Assembly (NCBI RefSeq): GCF_021611515.1 | Contig: NZ_CP090960.1 | Span: forward strand, 2,232,001 to 2,296,000 | DNA from: Mariluticola halotolerans | GTDB lineage: Bacteria > Pseudomonadota > Alphaproteobacteria > Rhizobiales > Devosiaceae | Length of the DNA: 64,000 bases | Direction of reading: 5' to 3' | Shown here: positions 57,499 to 64,000 of the stretch, piece by piece | How the letters are laid out: every line of letters begins with the position of its first letter | How positions within the stretch are numbered: the stretch's first letter is position 1 | Translations under genes and position numbers: made by a program | The notes under the pieces: generated by a model | Told to the model about the DNA's origin: nothing | The model's input: the letters and a program-made list of their open reading frames with translations, nothing else | Databases searched by the model: none

Positions 57499-59028
57499 AT
57501 GGTCACGCGTGTCAGAACGGTTGCGTTCCAGGGCATTGAGGCGGTGCCGGTTGATGTTCAGGTGCAGATCGCGCCGGGCCTGCCGGCATTCCGCATTGTG
57601 GGCCTGCCCGACAAGGCGGTGAATGAAAGCGGCGAACGGGTGCGCGCGGCCCTGATCGCCTCGGGCCTCTCGCTACCGCCCAAACGCATTACCATCAATC
57701 TCGCGCCCGCTGACCTGCCGAAAGAGGGCAGTCACTACGACCTGCCGATCGCGCTCGGGCTGATGGGGGCTATCGGGGCGGTGCCGACCGACATGCTGGA
57801 GAATTTTGTGGTGCTGGGGGAACTGGGGCTGGACGGGCGTCTTGCCGCCATTGCCGGCACCCTGCCCGCCGCGATTGCCGCCAGTGCTGCCGGGCGCGGC
57901 ATAATCTGTCCGGAAGCCTCGGGCCCGGAAGCGGCATGGGCGGGGGAAGAAATTGATATCATTGCGCCGGAAAGCCTTTTGGCGCTGGTCAACCATCTGG
58001 CCGGACATCAGGTCTGTACAAGGCCACAGCCCAAACGGCAGGCTGATGCGGCGGGCTTGCCGGACCTTGCCGATGTGCGCGGGCAGGAAGCGGCCCGGCG
58101 CGCGCTGGAAGTGGCAGCGGCCGGCGGACATAATCTTTTGATGATCGGCCCGCCGGGCGCGGGCAAATCCATGCTGGCGACCCGCCTGCCCTCGATCCTG
58201 CCCCCGCTTAATCCACGCGAATTGCTGGACGTGTCGATGATCCAGTCGATTGCCGGGGAACTGGCCGGCGGGCGGATTTCGGACCGGCGGCCGTTTCGCG
58301 CGCCGCATCATTCTGCCTCTATGGCGGCATTGGTGGGCGGCGGCCTGAAGGTGCGGCCCGGCGAGGTGTCCCTCGCGCATAACGGCATTCTGTTTCTCGA
58401 TGAACTGCCCGAATTCAACCCGCAAACCCTCGACAGCCTGCGCCAGCCACTGGAAGCGGGGGAGACCGTAATCGCCCGGGCCAATGCGCGGATCACCTAT
58501 CCGGCACGGTTTCAGCTGGTGGCCGCGATGAACCCGTGCAAATGCGGCATGGCGGGGACACCGGGACATGTGTGCAAGCGGGGCGAGCGGTGCACGGCGG
58601 ACTATCAGGGCCGCATTTCGGGACCGTTTCTCGACCGGATCGATATCCGCGTTGATGTGCCCGCCGTCTCGGCGCGTGAGATGATTGCGCCACCGGGCCC
58701 GACGGAAACCAGCGCGGTTGTGGCGCGGCGGGTGGCGCGGGCCCGCGAGATGCAACAGGCCCGCTATCTCGGGCTGGGTACCACTGGCGTGCATACCAAT
58801 GCAGGTGCCAGCGCAACACTGATCGAACAGGTGGCCAATCCCGACCCGGAAAGCCAGACCCTGTTATTGCAGGCAGCGGAACGTTTTGCGCTTTCCGCCC
58901 GCGCCTATCACAGGGTGCTCAAGGTCGCCCGCACGCTGGCCGACCTTGCGGGAACTGAAAAAGTTGCCCGTGTGCATATTGCCGAGGCGCTCGGCTATCG
59001 TGTCAGCCTGATGCAGGCCGCCATATAA
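57499..59028 (+). CDS. comM: ComM/YifB-type Mg-chelatase-like ATPase
   Basis: The 509-residue protein has the LonC-like N-terminal domain (MVTRVRTVAFQGIEAVPV), then an AAA+ magnesium-chelatase module with Walker A GPPGAGKSM and Walker B ILFLDELPEF, and a zinc-finger-like CKCGM...CKRGERC segment. ComM acts as a branch-migration helicase in natural transformation. ATG at 57499 follows GGGGGA. Transformation competence of this organism is not known. Confidence 0.94.
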   Translation: MVTRVRTVAFQGIEAVPVDVQVQIAPGLPAFRIVGLPDKAVNESGERVRAALIASGLSLPPKRITINLAPADLPKEGSHYDLPIALGLMGAIGAVPTDMLENFVVLGELGLDGRLAAIAGTLPAAIAASAAGRGIICPEASGPEAAWAGEEIDIIAPESLLALVNHLAGHQVCTRPQPKRQADAAGLPDLADVRGQEAARRALEVAAAGGHNLLMIGPPGAGKSMLATRLPSILPPLNPRELLDVSMIQSIAGELAGGRISDRRPFRAPHHSASMAALVGGGLKVRPGEVSLAHNGILFLDELPEFNPQTLDSLRQPLEAGETVIARANARITYPARFQLVAAMNPCKCGMAGTPGHVCKRGERCTADYQGRISGPFLDRIDIRVDVPAVSAREMIAPPGPTETSAVVARRVARAREMQQARYLGLGTTGVHTNAGASATLIEQVANPDPESQTLLLQAAERFALSARAYHRVLKVARTLADLAGTEKVARVHIAEALGYRVSLMQAAI

Positions 59029-59236
59029 ATTCCATTGACCAAAGGCGGGTGGACACCACCCATTATGACAGAGTACACGGGGGACGAATCCAAGGCCTGT
59101 CCCGCCTAGAAGCTGTCCGTTGCCGGCGCTGCTTTGATGCGTTGCGGCCTGGCCAATGGTGAACGAATGTTAACCTTTGCGGTGCTATCCACAAACGCAT
59201 GTTTGCGGGGCGCGCAAGGGTCGAAGGAATTAAAAT

Positions 59237-59854
59237 ATGCCGCGCGTAACTGCGAATCTGGTGGAGTGGAAAGACGACAAGGGCTATGGATTTGCCCGCC
59301 AACCGGGTGGCACCGAACGGATTTTTGTGCATGTAAAAGCCTTTGACAGCAACGGCCCGCGCCCCAAAAAAGGCGACGAGCTGGAGCTTGATATTGTCGC
59401 CGGGCGCAATGGCAAACCGGCAGCGGAAAATGTCAAAGTGCTGGGTGCGGAAGAAGTGGCGCAACAACTGCCCTTCCATCTGGTGACGGCGATCATGCTG
59501 TTTCTTTTGGCGCAGATTGTCGTCATTCTGGGCCGCGCACCAATTGACATTCTGGTGGTCTATGCCGTGATGGGCGGGCTTTCCATATATCTTTACAGCC
59601 GGGACAAGCAGGCCGCCCTGTTTGGCTGGTGGCGCATTCGCGAATCGACGCTTTTGACGGTGGATTTTTTCGGCGGAATTATCGGTGGCCTGCTGGCGCA
59701 GCACCGGTATCGCCACAAAAAATCAAAAGCATCCTATCAGGTGCGCACCCTGATAATTGTTGGTGTGCACGCAGCCCTTCTGGCCGCGCTCGGCAGCGGA
59801 TTGCTGAGCGTCAACACCCTCTCAAGCGTCATGACGCTGTTCGCGGGCAACTAG
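59237..59854 (+). CDS. Cold-shock domain / DUF1294 membrane fusion protein
   Basis: A 205-residue fusion. Residues 1-70 form a cold-shock OB-fold with KGYGFARQPGGTERIFVHVKAF, matching RNP1/RNP2-like motifs. Residues about 78-200 have four hydrophobic segments and the DUF1294 core SRDKQAALFGWWRIRESTLL. Such fusions occur across proteobacteria. It would place a nucleic-acid-binding domain at the membrane; function is unknown. GGAATT before ATG is a weak ribosome site. Confidence 0.88.
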   Translation: MPRVTANLVEWKDDKGYGFARQPGGTERIFVHVKAFDSNGPRPKKGDELELDIVAGRNGKPAAENVKVLGAEEVAQQLPFHLVTAIMLFLLAQIVVILGRAPIDILVVYAVMGGLSIYLYSRDKQAALFGWWRIRESTLLTVDFFGGIIGGLLAQHRYRHKKSKASYQVRTLIIVGVHAALLAALGSGLLSVNTLSSVMTLFAGN

Positions 59855-59864
59855 CCACAGCCGC

Positions 59865-59905
59865 TTTTGCCAAAAGCCACGGGATGCCCGCAGCTTTTGG
59901 CAAAA
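59865..59905. terminator. Long inverted repeat between convergent genes
   Basis: Perfect 13-bp arms TTTTGCCAAAAGC (59865-59877) and GCTTTTGGCAAAA (59893-59905) with a 15-base loop, in the gap between the cold-shock/DUF1294 gene and galM. It could terminate both; the T/A residues form the stem base rather than a tail. Confidence 0.55.
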
Positions 59906-59919
59906 CCCGGGGTATCGGT

Positions 59920-60930
59920 CTAGCCGATCTCGATATCGCACCAATGGCTATAGGGCTTGTCGGGGGTGCAGATGATATTGGGGAAATGGGCGTGATGCAC
60001 CGCGTCTGGGAACATCTGGTCCTCAAGGCAAAGCCCGGCGTGTTTTTTGTACATTTTGCCGCCAAGGCCGGGCACCGGCACATCGGTGGTGACGCTGTTA
60101 TAGAGCTGCAGACCGGGGCGGTCTGTCCACAGTTTCAGGGTCAGATCCTTATCAGGCGCGGTGACGATGGCGACCGGATCGGCCAGATCCCGGCCATGAT
60201 CGAGCACGTAATTGAGATCATAATCGACAGGTTTGCCATCCTGCCCGTAAAGGGTTTTGCCGGCGCGGAAATCATAATCCGTGCCAGCGACGGGCACGAT
60301 CTCGCCGGTTGGCACCAGACCTTCGCCCAAAAGGGTGCGGGCGCCGGACGCCAATTGCACATGATGGTCCAGAACGTGATCGCTGGTGCCCAGATTGAAA
60401 TATTGATGCTGGACCAGACTGATAGGGGTTGGGGCGTCGGTTGTGGCGGAAAGCGCCAGTTTCAGCTTTTTGCCCTCAAGGGTATAGACCGCCTCGAAAT
60501 GGACATTGCCGGGATAGCCCATGGCCCCATCCGGGCTGTCGAGCGTGAACTTGACTGCATTGGCGGCGCTGTCCGGTTCCATCGCCCAGACCTTGCGGCC
60601 GATGCCTTCGGGACCACCATGCAGGTGGTTGGGGCCGGTATTGGGCACCAGATCATAGGTTTTCCCGTTAAGCTCGAAACGGGACCCGGCAATGCGGTTG
60701 GCGACACGCCCGGCCAGCGAACCAAGATGAGGGCTGTGTTCGGGATAGGGGGAGAAGCTGTCAAACCCGAGAACGACGGAGCGCATGCCGCCCGCCACGG
60801 GGACCTGCCAGTCGCGCACGTTGACACCCCAATTGGTCAGGCTGACGACAACGCCCGCATCACTTTGCAGCACGGCCTGATCGACCCGCTGCCCTTCAAA
60901 TTCCCCGAATGCCGAGACCGGTATGGCCAT
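59920..60930 (-). CDS. galM: Aldose 1-epimerase
   Basis: The 336-residue mutarotase interconverts alpha and beta anomers of aldoses. The sugar-binding histidines are in NHLHGG and VQHQYFNL, the catalytic Glu in CLEDQMFPDA. The start at 60930 follows GGGAGTGA. Opposite a LacI-type regulator and xylB-xylA, it probably acts on xylose. Confidence 0.93.
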   Translation of the reverse strand: MAIPVSAFGEFEGQRVDQAVLQSDAGVVVSLTNWGVNVRDWQVPVAGGMRSVVLGFDSFSPYPEHSPHLGSLAGRVANRIAGSRFELNGKTYDLVPNTGPNHLHGGPEGIGRKVWAMEPDSAANAVKFTLDSPDGAMGYPGNVHFEAVYTLEGKKLKLALSATTDAPTPISLVQHQYFNLGTSDHVLDHHVQLASGARTLLGEGLVPTGEIVPVAGTDYDFRAGKTLYGQDGKPVDYDLNYVLDHGRDLADPVAIVTAPDKDLTLKLWTDRPGLQLYNSVTTDVPVPGLGGKMYKKHAGLCLEDQMFPDAVHHAHFPNIICTPDKPYSHWCDIEIG

Positions 60931-60986
60931 AATATTCACTCCCTCAATATTGCTGGCCGCAAGCTCTAGCGGATTCCCGGCGCAAG

Positions 60987-60998
60987 GCAAAGCTTTGC
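60987..60998. promoter_or_regulatory. 12-bp palindrome, candidate operator
   Basis: GCAAAGCTTTGC is a perfect palindrome in the divergent region between galM and the LacI-type gene. LacI-family operators are palindromes of this kind, often with a central CG or GC step. Binding is inference. Confidence 0.35.
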
Positions 60999-61087
60999 TG
61001 CATCAACATGATCGCGGTTGACCTTGGCAACGCGGCGGGCCATTTCTTTAGCATGGTCAGGCGAGGTGCGATGTGGGCAGCGGGAAC

Positions 61088-62113
61088 ATGAAGCGGGCGA
61101 CAGTGCATGACGTGGCGCGACAGGCCGGCGTGTCACTGGCCACGGTGGACCGGGTACTCAACAATCGTCCGGGTGTGCGGCAAGGCACAATCGACAAGGT
61201 GGAGAGCGCGATTGCCCAGATCGGGTTTCGCCGGGATCTTTCTGCCTCGCTGCTGGCCCGGTCGCGGGCGATCCATGTTCATTTCGTCATGCCCATGGGC
61301 AGCAATCAGTTCATGAAGGGGCTGGCGGGCGCGATTGAAATCCATGCGGTGGAGGCCGCAGCGGAGCGGATGCAGATCAGCACGCATTTTGTGCGCGCCT
61401 TTGACAGTGCCGCGCTGGCGGCGGCGCTGGAGGCATTAAGCCCCGAGAATTGCGATTGCGCCATTGTGGTGGCAACCGATGATGCCGGGGCGCGGGCGGC
61501 CGTGAATGCGGCGGCGGGCCGCGGCATTGCAATCATGACGCTGGTCTCGGACCTGCCCGGCACAGCGCGCCGGCAATTTATCGGCATTGATAATCGCGCC
61601 GCGGGCCGGACGGCGGCGGGGCTGATGGGCCGGTTTTGCGGCGGGACTTGCAAGATCGGGCTGATTGCCGGTTCGCTTGACCTGGCCGACCACCGGGACC
61701 GCTATGAAGGCTTTCGCGAAATCGCCAACGCGGAATTTCCGCATTTACAGCTGATCGGGCCCGAAGAGGGGTTTGATGAGGCGGGCATGACCGAGGCCGC
61801 TGTTAGCAGGCTGGTGGCCGCGCATGGGGACCTGGCCGGACTTTATTCGATGGGGGCGGGTAATGCCGGGTTGATTGCCGCGCTCGAGGCAAGCGGGCGG
61901 GCCGGAGATTTGCGGGTAATCGCCCATGAACTGACCCAATCAACCCGCACAGCGCTTAAATCCGGGGTGATGGATGTGGTGATTGACCAGAATCCGGATG
62001 GCGAAATTCGGGCGGCCATTGCGGCCGCGCGGCAGATTGCGCTGGGGGGGGATGCCGGGTTTTCTGGCGCGCCGATTGAAATCGGTATTTTCCTGCGCGA
62101 CAATTTGCGCTAA
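61088..62113 (+). CDS. LacI-family transcriptional regulator of the xylose module
   Basis: The 341-residue regulator has a LacI HTH (TVHDVARQAGVSLATVDRVLNNRPGVRQGT, residues about 4-35; seen in parts) and a periplasmic-binding-protein-like sensor. VDRVLN replaces the common VSRVLN hinge residue, as in one LacI subgroup. Located between galM and xylB, it is likely their repressor, with a sugar or sugar phosphate as inducer. ATG at 61088 follows GCGGGAAC. Confidence 0.88.
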   Translation: MKRATVHDVARQAGVSLATVDRVLNNRPGVRQGTIDKVESAIAQIGFRRDLSASLLARSRAIHVHFVMPMGSNQFMKGLAGAIEIHAVEAAAERMQISTHFVRAFDSAALAAALEALSPENCDCAIVVATDDAGARAAVNAAAGRGIAIMTLVSDLPGTARRQFIGIDNRAAGRTAAGLMGRFCGGTCKIGLIAGSLDLADHRDRYEGFREIANAEFPHLQLIGPEEGFDEAGMTEAAVSRLVAAHGDLAGLYSMGAGNAGLIAALEASGRAGDLRVIAHELTQSTRTALKSGVMDVVIDQNPDGEIRAAIAAARQIALGGDAGFSGAPIEIGIFLRDNLR

Positions 62114-62178
62114 TCGTTCAGGGATCAGCTGACAGAAAACATGACGGGCCGCAAAAAGGGCCGTTCCGGGAGGAAAAT
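62114..62178 (+). promoter_or_regulatory. xylB leader region
   Basis: The region downstream of the LacI-type stop includes a hairpin-forming sequence ACGGGCC...GGGCCGT (about 62142-62163, with one mismatch) and a strong GGGAGGA ribosome site (62168-62174) that serves the short leader frame rather than xylB itself. Confidence 0.4.
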
Positions 62179-62211
62179 ATGACAATCAATTTTGAGGTAC
62201 GTGCCTCATGA
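62179..62211 (+). CDS. Ten-codon leader frame overlapping xylB
   Basis: ATG at 62179 is 4 bases from a near-perfect GGGAGGA ribosome site and encodes [10 protein letters not shown], ending in TGA at 62209-62211. That stop overlaps the xylB ATG (62208-62210). The xylB start has only GAGG about 10 bases upstream, so translation of xylB may depend on ribosomes finishing this frame. Peptide function is not implied. Confidence 0.5.
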   Translation: MTINFEVRAS

Positions 62212-63671
62212 GTACCTATCTCGGTCTTGATATTGGCACCTCGGGGGTCAAAGCCATGCTGATTGACCGGGCGGGCAAGGCGCTTGGCGAGGCCAGCGCG
62301 CCGCTTGAGGTGATGCGGCCGCAGCCCGGCTGGTCGGAACAAAATCCGGCTGACTGGTGGCGCGCGGTGCTGGAAGCGGTTGACGCCTTGTCAAAATCGC
62401 ATCCGGCTGAGCTGGCCAGGGTGCGCGGGCTTGGGCTTTCGGGCCAAATGCATGGTGCCGTTTTGCTTGATGATGCCGACGCGGTACTGCGCCCGGCGAT
62501 TTTGTGGAATGACGGCCGCTCGAGTGCGGAATGTGCGGAAATCGAGCAAGCCTGCCCCGAAGCCCGCGCGATTGCCGGCAATATTGCCATGCCCGGCTTT
62601 ACCGCCCCGAAAATTCTCTGGGTGAAAAAGCATGAGCCGGAAATTTTCGCGCAGATTGCCAAAGTGCTGCTGCCGAAAGCCTATGTCCGGCTGTTATTGT
62701 CCGGGGACTATCTGGAAGACATGTCCGATGCCTCGGGCACGCTCTGGCTGGATGTGGGCAAGCGCGACTGGTCTGATGCGCTATTGGCGGCGACCGGGCT
62801 GAACCGCTCGCATATGCCGGCGCTGGTTGAAGGCTCGGCCCCGGCAGGGCAATTGAAAGCCGAACTGGCGGCACGCTGGGGCATGACCGGACCGGTGATT
62901 ATCGCCGGTGGCGGCGGGGACAATGCAGCCTCGGCCTGCGGCATTGGCGCGATCCAGCCGGGGGATGGGTTTGTCTCGCTGGGCACCTCGGGGGTTTTGT
63001 TTGTCTCCAATGACAAGTTCCGGCCCAATGTGGAGGGCGCAGTGCATGCATTTTGCCATGCGATCCCCGACACCTGGCACCAGATGGGCGTGATCCTGTC
63101 GGCGACGGATAGTTTGAACTGGCTGGCGAAGATCACCGGGCAAAGCGCGACCAAACTGGCCGGCGCGGCGGAAGCGCAATTCAAGGGGCCGGGAGCGGAG
63201 ATTTTCCTGCCCTATCTCTCGGGCGAACGCACACCACACAATAATGCCGGGGCGCGCGGCAGTTTTACCGGGCTGTCGCATGTGACCGATCCGGCGCGAC
63301 TGGCGCAGGCGGTGATGGAGGGCGTTGCCTTTGCCTTTCGCGATAGCCAGCGGGTGCTGGCGGATGCGGGCACAAGGATCGACCGGCTATTGGCGGTTGG
63401 CGGCGGCTCGAATTCCCAGCTCTGGCTGAAAATGATCGCTACCAATCTCAACATGGAAATCCATGTGCCCCATGACGGGGATTTCGGCGGCGCCTTTGGC
63501 GCGGCACGACTGGGGCTTTGTGCAGCGGAAGGCGCCGACCCGCGCGCTGTCTGCACCATGCCCGAAATCAAATCCGTGATCACGCCCGATGCGGCGCTGG
63601 TTGAGGCCTATTCCAATCAATATGCGCGTTATCGCGCGCTTTATCCTGCCATTGAGGAGGCAACTGCATGA
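62208..63671 (+). CDS. xylB: Xylulokinase
   Basis: A 487-residue FGGY-family kinase phosphorylating D-xylulose. [16 protein letters not shown] is the first ATP loop; [25 protein letters not shown] and [13 protein letters not shown] follow, and [13 protein letters not shown] is the FGGY C-terminal signature. Its TGA overlaps the xylA ATG (ATGA), giving tight coupling. Confidence 0.95.
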   Translation: MSTYLGLDIGTSGVKAMLIDRAGKALGEASAPLEVMRPQPGWSEQNPADWWRAVLEAVDALSKSHPAELARVRGLGLSGQMHGAVLLDDADAVLRPAILWNDGRSSAECAEIEQACPEARAIAGNIAMPGFTAPKILWVKKHEPEIFAQIAKVLLPKAYVRLLLSGDYLEDMSDASGTLWLDVGKRDWSDALLAATGLNRSHMPALVEGSAPAGQLKAELAARWGMTGPVIIAGGGGDNAASACGIGAIQPGDGFVSLGTSGVLFVSNDKFRPNVEGAVHAFCHAIPDTWHQMGVILSATDSLNWLAKITGQSATKLAGAAEAQFKGPGAEIFLPYLSGERTPHNNAGARGSFTGLSHVTDPARLAQAVMEGVAFAFRDSQRVLADAGTRIDRLLAVGGGSNSQLWLKMIATNLNMEIHVPHDGDFGGAFGAARLGLCAAEGADPRAVCTMPEIKSVITPDAALVEAYSNQYARYRALYPAIEEATA

Positions 63672-64000
63672 CCGATTTTTTCAAGGGGCTGACCCCCGCC
63701 AAATATGAAGGCCCCGAGAGCACCAATCCGCTCGCCTTCCGCCATTACAACCCGGACGAAATCGTGCTCGGCAAACCGATGAAAGAGCATTTGCGCTTTG
63801 CTGTTGCCTATTGGCATTCGTTTGCCTGGGAAGGCGGCGACCCGTTTGGCGGGCGCACCTTCGACCGCCCCTGGTTTGGCGGCGATATGGACGATGCCCG
63901 GCTGAAGGCCGATGTGGCGTTTGAATTGTTCACCCTGCTTGATGCGCCCTATTTCTGCTTTCACGATGCGGATGTGCGGCCCGAGGGCGAGAGCTATGCC
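63668..64000 (+). CDS. xylA: Xylose isomerase, 5' part (continues past window)
   Basis: The first 111 codons of D-xylose isomerase. [37 protein letters not shown] and [11 protein letters not shown], which holds the active-site His, are all present. The rest lies beyond the window, so integrity is not known. The start is fixed by the overlap with xylB. Confidence 0.95.
   Translation, partial: MTDFFKGLTPAKYEGPESTNPLAFRHYNPDEIVLGKPMKEHLRFAVAYWHSFAWEGGDPFGGRTFDRPWFGGDMDDARLKADVAFELFTLLDAPYFCFHDADVRPEGESYA

Noticed and set aside
59185-59193. CTATCCACA before the cold-shock fusion gene as a DnaA box
   Set aside because: A single near match with no neighbours; isolated 8-of-9 matches are expected by chance.

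Overview
The window reads as a core chromosomal segment of a high-GC alphaproteobacterium, most likely of the order Hyphomicrobiales (Rhizobiales). The basis is gene content and order: a RegB/RegA (ActS/ActR) redox pair, fabB-fabA facing the Fur-family regulator irr, the run hslUV / hisB-DUF2628-hisHAFE-coaA, mutM-ubiE-ubiB-coaBC-dut, rpsT-dnaA, and hrcA-grpE-dnaK-dnaJ facing rph-rdgB-hemW. The genus cannot be fixed from sequence reading alone. No rRNA, tRNA, CRISPR array, prophage or intact insertion sequence was recognised. Almost every gene has a familiar family. The less explained material lies in non-coding DNA.

Layout. 1-6.3 kb: tail of an MFS transporter, mmcB, a beta-CASP metallo-hydrolase, RegA/RegB, a DUF2852 membrane protein and a YgjP-type metallopeptidase. 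6.5-17.6 kb (all minus strand): mrcA, gyrB, recF, dnaN, dnaA, rpsT and mutM, with an 800-base gap before dnaA that carries a perfect CtrA-type site and several GANTC methylation sites. 17.7-23.2 kb (plus): ubiE, ubiB, coaBC, dut, DUF2259 and a ThiF/MoeB-like enzyme. 23.2-24.6 kb: gene-free, packed with palindromic repeats and a duplicated unit of about 185 bp. 24.6-30 kb: fabB, fabA, irr, secB, fxsA, a Tim44-like protein, an Smr protein and an XRE regulator. 30-36.8 kb: hslUV facing the histidine operon and coaA. 36.8-42.6 kb: PfkB kinase, nth, DUF2244, gpmA, dapB, pyrF, a histidine-phosphatase relative and a flavoprotein. 42.7-47.8 kb: dnaJ, dnaK, grpE, hrcA. 47.9-54.9 kb: rph-rdgB-hemW, then an LpoA-like lipoprotein facing rsmI-yraN-gshB, then marC. 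55-59.9 kb: a 33-residue basic protein, cfa, a GH25 lysozyme-like lipoprotein, comM and a cold-shock/DUF1294 fusion. 59.9-64 kb: a sugar module of galM facing a LacI-type regulator, xylB and the start of xylA.

How it fits together. The minus-strand block supplies replication initiation, the sliding clamp, recombination and gyrase. The plus-strand block after it feeds ubiquinone, CoA and dUTP clean-up. The heat-shock genes show promoter matches to the alphaproteobacterial RpoH consensus (clear for dnaK, weaker for hslVU). Two perfect TTAA-N7-TTAA sites, one upstream of dnaA and one between the lysozyme and comM, suggest a link to the CtrA cell-cycle regulator. The terminal module would channel xylose through isomerase and kinase into the pentose phosphate pathway, probably under the adjacent LacI-type protein. 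No clearly novel multi-gene system was found. The best leads are the CtrA-type sites, a ten-codon leader frame overlapping xylB, the repeat-filled region at 23.2-24.6 kb, and a few enzymes whose usual signature residues are replaced.
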